In this document: positions 1-8,622 of the stretch, piece after piece
How the letters are laid out: the number at the start of each line of letters is the position of its first letter
Position numbering within the stretch: the first letter of the stretch is position 1
From: Mastigamoeba balamuthi
Taxonomy: Eukaryota; Evosea; Mastigamoebida; Mastigamoebidae
DNA: 64,000 nt
Direction of reading: 5' to 3'
Assembly (NCBI GenBank): GCA_902651635.1
Contig: CACRSC010000037.1
Location: forward strand, 99,468 to 163,467
Position numbers and translations under genes: made by a program
The notes under the pieces: generated by a model
Told to the model about the DNA's origin: nothing
The model's database searches: none
What the model saw: the letters and a program-made list of their open reading frames with translations, nothing else

Positions 1-47
1 ATTGCGCGTGTGTATTCGGGGAGTGGGTGTGTCTGTGCAATCGCTAT

Positions 48-1337
48 CTACTGCTGGTCAATCGACAGAAGGTGCTTGGTGGTCGTCCCCGCGACGACGT
101 AGGGCTCGCTGCCCGCCAGCGGCTCGACCAGCAGCGGCCCGACCGTCGGACCGCACTTGGCCACCTCGACGCTCCACCGCAGCGCCCCGTCGCCCGCGTC
201 GTACCGCGCGACGACGCCCGGGAACCCCGCGTCGCGCGACTCGGACGAGCCCACGACGTAGAGCGCCGTCTCGTTGTCCCCAAAGGCGACGCCCGAGCCC
301 ACGTTGGCCGCCCTCGGGTACGCGACGCTCCACGCGACGCGGCCCGTCGCCGAGTCGAGCAGCGTCAGCGTGACGTTCCAGCGCGCCGCCTGCTTCTCGT
401 CGGGGTTGTCGACGGCGGCGACGGCGACGGCGCCCGCGCCCTCTGCGATGCTCAGCGAGCGCACGCCGGGCTGCTGCCACACGGCGCTGCCGTCGCTGCA
501 CGCGAGCAGCGCGGTGCCGCGCTTGCAGTCCTCGCAGCCCGCTAGGACGCAGCCGCCCGCCGCCGAGGCGCGCGTGCCCGCGCGGACGACGGCCAGCTCG
601 CCCCAGAGGTCGTCGTCCGCGGTCTTCCAGAGCACCGCGAGCGAGGCCGCGTCGAGGCAGACGACCTGCCCGCCGACCTTGCGGTCCTCAGCTGCGCTCT
701 GCGCCTGCGCCGTCACGAGGAACACGCGCCTCGCGTCGTCGCTCAGCTCCACCTGCCCCGCGGCCACCGGCAGCACCACCGACGCCGTCGACGAGGCGCC
801 CGTCGACGCGGGGACCCACGAGAGGGCCAGCGACTCGGGGGTGTCGGCGCTGCCGTAGCAGCTGCGCGAGTCGGCGAGGAGCACGCGGTCGGCGTCGACG
901 CCGGCGACGGCCGACGAGCAGTCGCAGTTGGCGACGCCCGCGGGGCGCACGGCGAGCCAGCGGACCTCGCCGGTGGCGCGGGAGACGCGTGCCGCGAGGC
1001 CGTCGCGCGTCTGCTCGGTGGCCCGGGAGCCCGCGACGTAGAGGTCGCCGTCGACGGGCGAGGCCGAGGCAGAGGTCAGCGACTGGTCGGTGCCGGCAGA
1101 GGCGGGCAGCAGGGCGGTCCAGTCGGGCGACGACGAGGCCTCGGACCACTTCTGGACGCAGGCGCGCGTCTGCGAGGTCGCGTAGTCGGGCGCCTGGCCG
1201 ACGACGTAGAAGGAGCGCGGCTCGTGGGGCACAGCGAGCAGCAAGTCGACAGAGCACTCGGTCGTCGCCAGCCACCGCAGGTCCGCCGCTCGCGAGGCCG
1301 TCGCGAGGGCCAGCAGCACAACCAGCACGTGTCGCAT
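48..1337 (-). CDS. Secreted PQQ-like beta-propeller protein
   Basis: Single-exon frame of 429 aa. I start at the ATG at 1337 rather than the upstream one because it is followed directly by a signal peptide (hydrophobic VLVVLLALATASRA). The rest is rich in blade-like repeats of the form DGDLYVAGS, DRVLLADS, GGCVLAGC and ALYVVGSS, each followed by a Ser/Thr/Ala-rich strand and a Trp. These are features of PQQ-enzyme or quinoprotein-like beta-propellers. Several paired cysteines suit an extracytoplasmic protein. No catalytic domain is visible, so a binding or scaffold role is inferred. It is divergent from the HAT-repeat gene with only about 225 nt between the two ATGs. The fold is fairly sure; the function is unknown. 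Confidence 0.6.
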   Translation of the reverse strand: MRHVLVVLLALATASRAADLRWLATTECSVDLLLAVPHEPRSFYVVGQAPDYATSQTRACVQKWSEASSSPDWTALLPASAGTDQSLTSASASPVDGDLYVAGSRATEQTRDGLAARVSRATGEVRWLAVRPAGVANCDCSSAVAGVDADRVLLADSRSCYGSADTPESLALSWVPASTGASSTASVVLPVAAGQVELSDDARRVFLVTAQAQSAAEDRKVGGQVVCLDAASLAVLWKTADDDLWGELAVVRAGTRASAAGGCVLAGCEDCKRGTALLACSDGSAVWQQPGVRSLSIAEGAGAVAVAAVDNPDEKQAARWNVTLTLLDSATGRVAWSVAYPRAANVGSGVAFGDNETALYVVGSSESRDAGFPGVVARYDAGDGALRWSVEVAKCGPTVGPLLVEPLAGSEPYVVAGTTTKHLLSIDQQ

Positions 1338-1561
1338 GGCCACCGACGGTTCGTCTACAGTGGTGAAGCTGTGGAGTTTTTTGTTTTTGTGGCACAGCAC
1401 AAGACTACGCGATTTCTTCTGACGGGGTGTTCGCACAGTGTGGGTGGGGGGTTCCGGTGTTCGGTGTGGGTGCAGGATTTCTCTCGAACCCCCACAGTGA
1501 GATTTTCTCCCACACCCGGTGGATTCGCGTATCTTCGCCAGAACGCTCGGGGGCCCAGAGG
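1338..1561. promoter_or_regulatory. Divergent 5' spacer
   Basis: Short spacer between the ATG of the propeller gene (-) and the first in-frame ATG of the HAT gene (+). It must carry both 5' ends. It is less GC-rich than the genes and holds G/T tracts, but I see no convincing TATA box or other named element. Confidence 0.3.
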
Positions 1562-4500
1562 ATGGCGGAGCTCATTGCGGCGCACACGGCCAGGGCGTCG
1601 CAGAGGAAACGCGAGTTCGAGTCGCAAGACCCGGCCACCCCCGCAGGCACACGCGCGCGCCTCACCATGGGCGCTGTCCCTCCTCTGGTCAATTGACTTT
1701 TGAATTCAAACTCAATCTCGGCGATTCGCCCACCCTCCCCCGCAGCCGACGACGCGCTCGTCGCGTGGGCCGCCGAGGACCCCGCCGGCGCCTACGACGT
1801 GCTGCGCGCCCGCGTGCTGTCGCCGGACGTCCTGCGCCGCGTCGTGGCCCTGTACCCCTTCTCCTCCCGCGTCTGGTCGTTGTGCGTCCTCTCCCCCGTT
1901 TCCTGGATTTTGCCTGCGCCACGTCACACACATTTGCGTCACGTCCACTCCCCCCCCGTGGCTCTCCGGTCTCATTTGCCTGCACCACGTCACACACTTT
2001 CACGTCACGTCCACTTGCCCCCCTGACTCTACTGTGTTCCTTTTGCCTGCGCCACGTCACTCGTTTAATCGCTCTGCTTGGCGTGGCCTCGCCTTGCCCG
2101 TGCAGGCACTTGTCTGGCGCTTGCTTCGCGCAGCAGGGCGCTGGCGGCAGCGGGGGCGAGACGCCCGGGATGTGCGCCATCCGCCGCTGGGTCGCCACGG
2201 GCCCGCCCTCGCGCCATGTCGCCGGCCTTGCGGTGCGGTACCTCTGCGGCCGCCCCTGGTCTGCTGCCCCGGCCCCCGGGGCCACGCGCTCCCTGCTCGA
2301 CTCCTCTCGCGAGTGCGGACACGGGCCGCCCTCTTCCCTCCGCGCTTGGGGGGGGGGACGCTGTCCTTGGGCCCTGATGATTCCTGGGCGGGCAGGCTTG
2401 CGATGCTGGTGCTCTCCAAGGTGGGCGACGACTCGAGGGCGCAGTCGCTGTGGCGCGGCGTGGTGGCGTCGTTTGACGGCACGCAGATGCACTCGATACT
2501 CGAGGAGTGGTTCGGGGCGCTGCTGCAGGACCCCGTCGCCGAGCAGTTCTGGAGGGACGCGTCGGCCTTGCGCTCCAAGTGCAAGCAGCTCGCTGCCAGT
2601 GGCGACGTTGCGGGCATGGCCGACGCGGTGCGCGACACCCACAAGCTCTGGGCGGAGCGCGCAGACGCGCTTGCCGGGAAGAGCAGGGCTTACAACCCCT
2701 CGCTGGTTCCGGGCTACGAGGCCCTCTTCCTTGAGATAGCCTGCCACAGGTTCCTCAAGTACCGCGTCGTGAGTATCGTGACGCTCTATGGCGTTTATGG
2801 CGTTCGTGTTTTGAGCGTTGCTCGCAGGACGAGTATGCGCTGTACTGGCTGCGGAGGTACTACGAATACCTGCGGAAGGCTGCCCCGGATGCAAGGCGTT
2901 TCGGCACGGTGCCTGTGCTCAACCGCATGTCGTGGCTTCTCGAGCTCCTCGACGCCGTCTCGCTGTGCCGGATGCCGGGCAGCGACTGCATTGCGGCCCT
3001 CAAAGTCGGGGTCGTCCGAGAGATGTACGGGCACCACTTCCAGCTCACGGAGCAGCAGGCATCCGAGGCCTCACAGAGGTACTCGCTCTTCTTTGCACCG
3101 CACCGCGTAACCACCCGCTAGCCTTTTGGACGAGCTGCTTTCTCACGAATGGGCAACACCGCCCCACTACCTGGTCATTGGTACGGCCAAAGAACCTTGT
3201 TTGCACCGTGTCACCGCTCTTGCTGAACAGATAAGGCTATGTGCTCAATACGCAAGAGCGATGCAACCCCGAGTTCTGTTCGGGCTGCCTGCACGGAAAT
3301 CCTACCGCTGGCGGACATCAACGGGGACCTCGCCCAGGCCGTCTTAGACGTGGTTCTGGCTGCAACGCAGTCGCTGGCAGAGCTACACCAGTTCAAACAG
3401 GTTGTGCTGGTATTCGAAGAGGCTCTGCAGAAGCCCACGGTGCGCCTCAGGCCGTCCTCGGTTCCTCGACTGAGCTGTCTCTCAGCTGCAGAAGATGGCG
3501 CTTGCGTGGCGTGAGTACATCTCGTTCTCCGTGAAGCGTGAAAAGTGGATCAACGCGAGGATTCTGTACTGCCGCGCAGTGGTCACGCTGGACGACCCCT
3601 CCGCGATGTTGGAGGAGTTCTGCGCTTTTGAGCGCAGCCGCGGTGCGACAGACATCTCGCCAGAAGAGCTCCTGGAGATGGCCAAGCAGCGCAAGGTGGG
3701 CAGCGCACCCGGGGTGGAGGCCACGCCACCCCAGAAGAGGCAAAGGACCGCCGAGCCTTCGCAACCGCCAGCGGCGCCCGTTGCCCCCACTGCAGCCCTG
3801 CCAGATTTCCTAGCCACGGCAGCGGACGTGGCTCCGTCCTGCGTCGTCATTGATGGGGACTCGGACGACGAGCAGGTGACCGCGTGCTTTTCTCCCGTGT
3901 CGTCCCCCTCTGCAGCCCTCGAGGTCGATGAACAGAGCGCGCCCCAAGCTGCAGTGCCTGCAGTGCCTGCAGTGCCTGTGGCCCTCTCCGTACCTGAGCC
4001 ACCGGCACCTGCGCCTGCTGCTGTGCCCGGGCCTCCTTTTGTCGTTGCCACAGCTCCGGCGGATCCCGTGGCCGAAGCAAAGGCGGATGTTGTCGCTGCT
4101 GCCCAGATGCCCGTGTCAATCCAAGACCAGAAGAAGGCCGTCGTGGATTCGAAAAGGAAAAGGGTGATGCAGCTGCCAAAGGCGCCGCAGTCGCTGAAGC
4201 CTCGCAGTGCCCGCCCTCTGGCAGAGGCGTACCCTGAGATGGCTCGACCCGAGGCCAAACCCACGCAGCCCGAGCCAGCGAAGGACGCAGCAGGAGCCCG
4301 CCATGAAGCCGCCAAGGCAGAAGAGAAGCCCCCCGAGCCCGCCGCCGTTGTCGTGCCGAGCAGGCTTCTGTGGGAGGACGTGGAGAAGCTGCTGGTGACT
4401 ATCAGAAAGAACGAAGGGATCATGAAGAAAGTGCGAGAGTTGCAGAGCCAGCAGGAGGGGGTGCTCGCGGGGCTGGCTCAGGAGCGCAAGGACATGGTCA

Positions 4501-4745
4501 ACAAGCACGCGGTGGACTCGCTCGGACTGACGGACCTCGCAGCAGAGGACATGCAGGACCTCCTGGCCGAGCAAGCAAGGGAGGTGGCAGACTACGACCG
4601 AAGTCTGCTCAGAAAGTTAGATGCCCTCGTGGCAGAGCAGCAGGCTGCGCTGTGCAAGCTCGGGGTGCCTGCATTCGCAGAGTGCAGCAGGGAAACGGAT
4701 GTACTGGAGCTCCAGCAAAGAGTGCTGACCGCATTGCTACAGTAA
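1562..4745 (+). CDS. HAT-repeat RNA-processing protein (SART3/Prp24-like or CstF77-like), multi-exon
   Basis: Multi-exon gene. Clear exons include about 2400-2769 (LAMLVLSKVGDD, SLWRGVVASF), 2828-3078 (YALYWLRRYYEYL), one near 3230-3437 and a terminal exon from about 3492 to 4745. Several segments look like half-a-TPR (HAT) repeats, best seen as ALAWREYISFSVKREKW then ARILYCRAVV and a run ending AFERSRG. HAT proteins work in pre-mRNA splicing (SART3/Prp24) or 3'-end cleavage (CstF77); the last repeat resembles SART3. The C-terminal third is low-complexity Pro/Ala with acidic patches and ends in a coiled coil (LLWEDVEKLL to ALLQ). No RRM follows, which argues against a full SART3. The start and the exons between 1562 and 2400 are uncertain; 1562 gives MAELIAAHTARASQRKRE. 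Introns are as short as 43 nt (3079-3121). Confidence 0.55.
1901..2062 (+). repeat. Tandem direct repeats inside an intron
   Basis: Three imperfect copies of a unit containing TTGCCTGCGCCACGTCAC begin near 1909, 1977 and 2043, separated by C-rich spacers with CGTCACGTCCACT. They lie in a probable intron of the HAT gene. The same core word occurs in introns of unrelated genes at 32380 and 50121. Confidence 0.7.
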
Positions 4746-4901
4746 ACGATTACACATTGCTGAAGCGTGCTAATCTATCCCTTGCACTATGTGGACATAA
4801 ACCGCGTGAGTGTGCCTCAGCCTGCCCAAGACCAGCCTGAGTCGACACTGTGCTGGTTGTGGGCTCCGATGGAAGCACTCTGAATCATACTAATATGAAG
4901 T
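4746..4901. other. 3' flank of the HAT gene and 5' flank of the tRNA
   Basis: Unremarkable spacer of about 155 nt. No second gene is visible. Confidence 0.4.
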
Positions 4902-4974
4902 GGGGGTTTAGCTCACTTGGTAGAGCACTCCCTTGGCATAGGAGAGGCACGGGGATCGAAGCCCCGAACCTCCA
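4902..4974 (+). tRNA. tRNA-Ala (anticodon GGC)
   Basis: A 73-nt cloverleaf can be folded by eye. The acceptor stem is GGGGGTT with AACCTCC and includes the G3-U70 pair that is the alanine identity element. The D arm is GCTC/GAGC, the anticodon stem is CTCCC/AGGAG with one C-A mismatch at 31-39, and the anticodon GGC lies at 4935-4937. The T stem is CGGGG/CCCCG with loop ATCGAAG, so T54 is replaced by A. The discriminator is A and no CCA is encoded. A run of four T at 4979-4982 follows as a Pol III stop. The mismatch and the T54 change leave open a decayed or imported copy. Eukaryotic nuclei normally decode GCC/GCT with AGC, so a GGC tRNA-Ala is unusual. Confidence 0.75.
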
Positions 4975-4978
4975 AATC

Positions 4979-4982
4979 TTTT
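4979..4982 (+). terminator. Pol III T-run terminator of tRNA-Ala
   Basis: Four consecutive T residues begin five nt after the discriminator base of the tRNA, which is the usual minimal Pol III terminator. Confidence 0.5.
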
Positions 4983-5055
4983 GAACGAGATGACACAAAT
5001 AATATCGTGATTCCTCCCAGATTTCAACCACGGGATTTTTTGTTGTTTTGGCGCA

Positions 5056-6310
5056 ATGGGTGAAGGCGGCAGCTTCTTCCGGGTTCGTCGCTTCTGCGCG
5101 TTTTTCGCGTCGCTCACCGTGCCTGCATGCTCTCCCCCGCAGGGAACGAGCCTGGCGCAGGACGGGCGCTTCACGGACAAGGAGGAGAAGCTCCTCAAGA
5201 AAATGGTGTTCCCCGCCAACTTCAACATCAAGGTCCGTGCTCCCCGAATCTCCTGTGTCACGTCACAGCCAGCGAGATATGCCTCGTCTCGAGGAATCAG
5301 CAATACGCGCGCACTGGCCTTTTTGAATTTGAATTTTAAAAACAGGAGCAATCGGGGTAAGCAGATTTTTTGATTTTGTGTACGGAAGATACCCAACTCC
5401 CCTGCCTTGTTGGCCTTTGGATTAAACGCGAGCGCTCCCCTCCGGCATGGCACAGAGCAGTAGAGTGCAGTAGAGAGGGCGCCCTGTGATTCGCAGAACC
5501 CGATCGCCGAAAGCGAGTCAATCAGCACCCACATATCCCCCCACATTCCCGGAATCCACGCGGAAATATCTCGCGCAGAATCTCCTGACGCGGAGCCCGC
5601 AAAAATCAACGCAGGTGGACATCAAGAAGGTGAACATGGACCAGATCAGGCGCTGGATCACCAGGCGCGTGACGGAGCTGCTGGGCTTTGAGGACGAGGT
5701 GCTGTGCGGCATGATCGCGTCGTACCTGGAGGAGCCCGACATGAGCGCCAAGCGCGTGCAGTTCCGCCTGACGTCGTTCCTCGAGGAGAGCACCGCGCCC
5801 TTCATGGCCGAGCTCTGGGACCTGCTGCTGGCGGCACAGGAGGCCCCGGGCGGCGTGCCCCCGGCCCTCCTCGAGCAGAAGCGCAGCGAGATCGCCCGGC
5901 ACAAGGAGGAGGTCGAGCGCATCAGCAGCGGCATCCGGGCCACCCTCGAGCGCATCGACAAGAGCGACCCCAGCGTCCCCGCCCCTCCTCCTGCTGCCCC
6001 TGCTGCTTCCCCTGCTGCCCCTGCTGCCCCTGCCCCTGCCCCTGTCCCTGGCACTGCTGCTGCTGCCACTGGTGCTGCCCCTGCTGAGGGGGAGGCCGCG
6101 GCCAGGAAGCACGGCAGTAGGAGCCGCAGCAAGAGCAGGAGCAGGAGCAGGAGCCCCAGGAGGCACAGGCACGACCGCGACCGTGACCGCGACCGCGAGC
6201 ACGGGCACAGAGGGCACAGGCACAGCCACGGGAGGCACAGGTCGAGGTCGAGGTCCGGGGAGAGGGAGAGGAAGGAGAGGAGCAGCAGGCACTCGGACGA
6301 GCGCCGCTGA
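5056..6310 (+). CDS. SRRM1: SRRM1-like splicing coactivator with PWI domain and RS tail
   Basis: Three exons (5056-5082, 5143-5232, 5615-6310) sum to 271 codons, giving 270 aa. The N-terminus reads MGEGGSFFR-GTSLAQDGRFTDKEEKLLKK, as in SRRM1/SRm160, followed by a PWI domain (about residues 40-115) with the diagnostic RRWITRRVTELLGFEDEV core and MAELWDLLLAAQE near its end. PWI domains bind nucleic acid; SRRM1 is a splicing and 3'-end-processing coactivator in nuclear speckles. After a coiled region comes a Pro/Ala linker and a C-terminal Arg-Ser/Arg-Asp tail ([25 protein letters not shown]). It is much shorter than animal SRRM1, keeping only the PWI part and a short RS tail. The first coding exon encodes nine residues. 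Family assignment is very secure. Confidence 0.92.
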
Positions 6311-6956
6311 GGCTCTGTGGTGGCCGCTCTCTGCCAACAATGAGCGGTGTTACTCAGACTTTTGCCCTCCCCCCCTTTTTGGTGGACGTCCCATAAGGTG
6401 GTTTCTAGGCGCCACTGGCGTGCTTTTGCAGCTCTGGGAGGGCGCCTTTAAAGATGAACTATGCACGTTTGAAAGGAGCGTTCCAGTTTTCGCTTCTGTA
6501 CGTGTCCGGGCAGATAACAGTCCGTCAGCCTTATCTCGTGGTTGAAGGCAATCCTGACTTCCCGAGAGTAAACCCGGGGGGAATGCGTCTCCGATTCCGA
6601 TCCTCTGAAGAATTGGGACAGCACCAAACACCCCCAGATATTCTTCCTTTTTTCAGTGTGTTGTGGCTCGCGAGGAGGTACACACAAGTAAACATTGAGG
6701 TCCAACAAGCTGGCTGGACACCGGAAGCTGCACGGGCTGTGCTGGGTGTATCCGGAAAATATGACATTTGTTCATAAGTTGGGTTCTGACCTACTTGTAG
6801 GGTAACCGAGGGGGGATGGGGTGTGTGACAGACAGACAGAGTCCATTGAAACAAGGCGAGGAAGAGCTGTCGCCCGGCGCTCGCAGGTCGCGGACCACGC
6901 GCGCGTGTGTGTGTGCGCGGGGGGTGGGGGTTTGTGCGCGGAGGTCCGCCCCTCCC
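6311..6956. other. Convergent 3' spacer (copy A)
   Basis: About 650 nt between the SRRM1 stop and the TRRAP stop of copy A. It is lower in GC than the flanking genes and contains no convincing gene. A TG/GT-rich tract lies near 6904. It is repeated with a few percent divergence at 7975-8622. Confidence 0.6.
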
Positions 6957-7608
6957 TTACAGCCACGGATACCACGTGGGGTCCATCCTCGCGAGGTTGG
7001 CCTCGCTCCTCGCCGCGTCTATCATCCTCCACGCGGCCTCCAGCGCCTTACGCGCCCTCGCCGCCGCCGTCAGCTCATCGGGCACCATCTCGCCCACCCT
7101 CCGCGCCACCACGTCCTCCGGGGCCTCCGCGGCCGCGCCCCCGCTGCCGCCGCTGCCGCACCAGCCCATGGCCGCGTCCTCGCGCGCGTGCAGCCGGACG
7201 ACCTCGCGCACGAGCTCGCGGTTGGCGTGCAGCGCCAGCATCGTCGCCGTCATCCCCGCGGCCAGCGGCCCGCCGACGCCGTGCTCGCGCACGAGCCGCG
7301 CGACGGCCGGCGTCAGCCTGAAGGGCACCGCCCAGCGCTCGGCCTCGCCCGCGGCGCCGTAGTCGGGCGCGAACGCCGTGTGCGTCACCGAGGCGGCGGC
7401 CACCGAGAACCAGAGCTGCTGCGGCGCCCGCGGCGCGACGCCAAAGGCGCGGCCCAGGACGGCCTGCGCGGCGACGCTGCGGGCGGCGGCCTTGCGCAGC
7501 TCGAACGCGCGGTCGAGGCCGCCGATGCGGGCGACGGCGTAGGCGGCCAGCGCGTCGGCGTCGACGCACGACGACGCGCAGACGGCCCTGTAGGCGGCCG
7601 CGTCGCCG
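6957..7608 (-). pseudogene. Truncated second copy of the TRRAP 3' end
   Basis: Encodes the last roughly 217 residues of TRRAP in frame, from the AAYRAVCASSCVDAD region to the FATC end LARMDPTWYPWL. It stops at the N with no upstream exons. It is part of duplicated copy A. I take it as an assembly duplicate of 8623-9274 rather than a real pseudogene. Confidence 0.85.
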
Positions 7609-7609
7609 N

Positions 7610-7974
7610 CCCAGCGTCCCCGCCCCTCCTGCTGCTGCCCCTGCTGCTTCCCCTGCTGCCACTGCTGCCCCTGCCCCTGCCCCTGCCCCTGTCCCTGGCA
7701 CTGCTGCTGCTGCTGCTGCTGCTGCCACTGGTGCTGCCCCTGCTGAGGGGGAGGCTGCGGCCAGGAAGCACGGCAGTAGGAGCCGCAGCAAGAGCAGGAG
7801 CAGGAGCAGGAGCCCCAGGAGGCACAGGCACGACCGTGACCGCGACCGCGACCGCGACCGTGAGCACGGGCACAGAGGGCACAGGCACAGCCACGGGAGG
7901 CACAGGTCGAGGTCGAGGTCCGGGGAGAGGGAGAGGAAGGAGAGGAGCAGCAGGCACTCGGACGAGCGCCGCTG
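7610..7974 (+). pseudogene. Truncated second copy of the SRRM1 3' end
   Basis: Begins right after the N in the Pro/Ala linker and runs in frame through the RS tail to the same stop. Its Ala tract is longer than in copy A, consistent with an allelic repeat-length difference. Probably not a separate gene. Confidence 0.85.
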
Positions 7975-8622
7975 AGGCTCTGTGGTGGCCGCTCTCTGCC
8001 AACAATGAGCGGTGTTACTCAGACTTTTGCCCTCCCCCCCTTTTTGGTGGACGTCCCATAAGGTGGTTTCTAGGCGCCACTGGCGTGCTTTTGCAGCTCT
8101 GGGAGGGCGCCTTAACAGATGAACTATGCACGTTTGAAAGGAGCGTTCCAGTTTTCGCTTCTGTACGTGTCCGGGCAGATAACAGTCCGTCAGCCTTATC
8201 TCGTGGTTGAAGGCAATCCTGACTTCCCGAGAGTAAACCCGGGGGGAATGCGTCTCCGATTCCGATCCTCTGAAGAATTGGGACAGCACCAAACACCCCC
8301 CACATCTTCTTCCTTTTTTCAGTGTGTTGTGGCTCGCGAGGAGGTACACACAAGGAAACAATGAGGTCCAACAAGCTGGCTGGACACTGGAGGCTGCACG
8401 GGCTGTGCTGGGTGTATCCGGAAAATATGACATTTGTTCATAAGTTGGGTTCTGACCTACTTGTAGGGTAACCGAGGGGGGATGGGGTGTGTGACAGACA
8501 GACAGAGTCCATTGAAACAAGGCGAGGAAGAGCTGTCGCCCGGCGCTCGCAGGTCGCGGACCACGCGCGCGTGTGTGTGTGCGCGGGGGGTGGGGGTTTG
8601 TGCGCGGAGGTCCGCCCCTCCC
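7975..8622. other. Convergent 3' spacer (copy B)
   Basis: Second version of the SRRM1-TRRAP intergenic spacer. Small differences from copy A include GCCTTAACAG for GCCTTTAAAG near 8109 and changes near 8300-8400. No gene is seen. Confidence 0.6.

Larger units (their letters stand above)
5968..7608. repeat. Duplicated segment, copy A (ends at the single N)
   Basis: This 1.64-kb stretch (3' end of SRRM1, spacer, 3' end of TRRAP) occurs again at 7610-9274. The two are nearly identical. Differences are scattered substitutions in the spacer and length changes in the Pro/Ala-coding GCCCCT/GCTGCT tracts. The copy breaks exactly at the single N at 7609. This pattern suggests two alleles or overlapping contigs placed in tandem. 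Confidence 0.9.

Noticed and set aside
6957-7608. A separate TRRAP pseudogene
   Set aside because: It breaks exactly at the single N and is flanked by the same spacer as the real 3' end. An allelic assembly duplicate is simpler.
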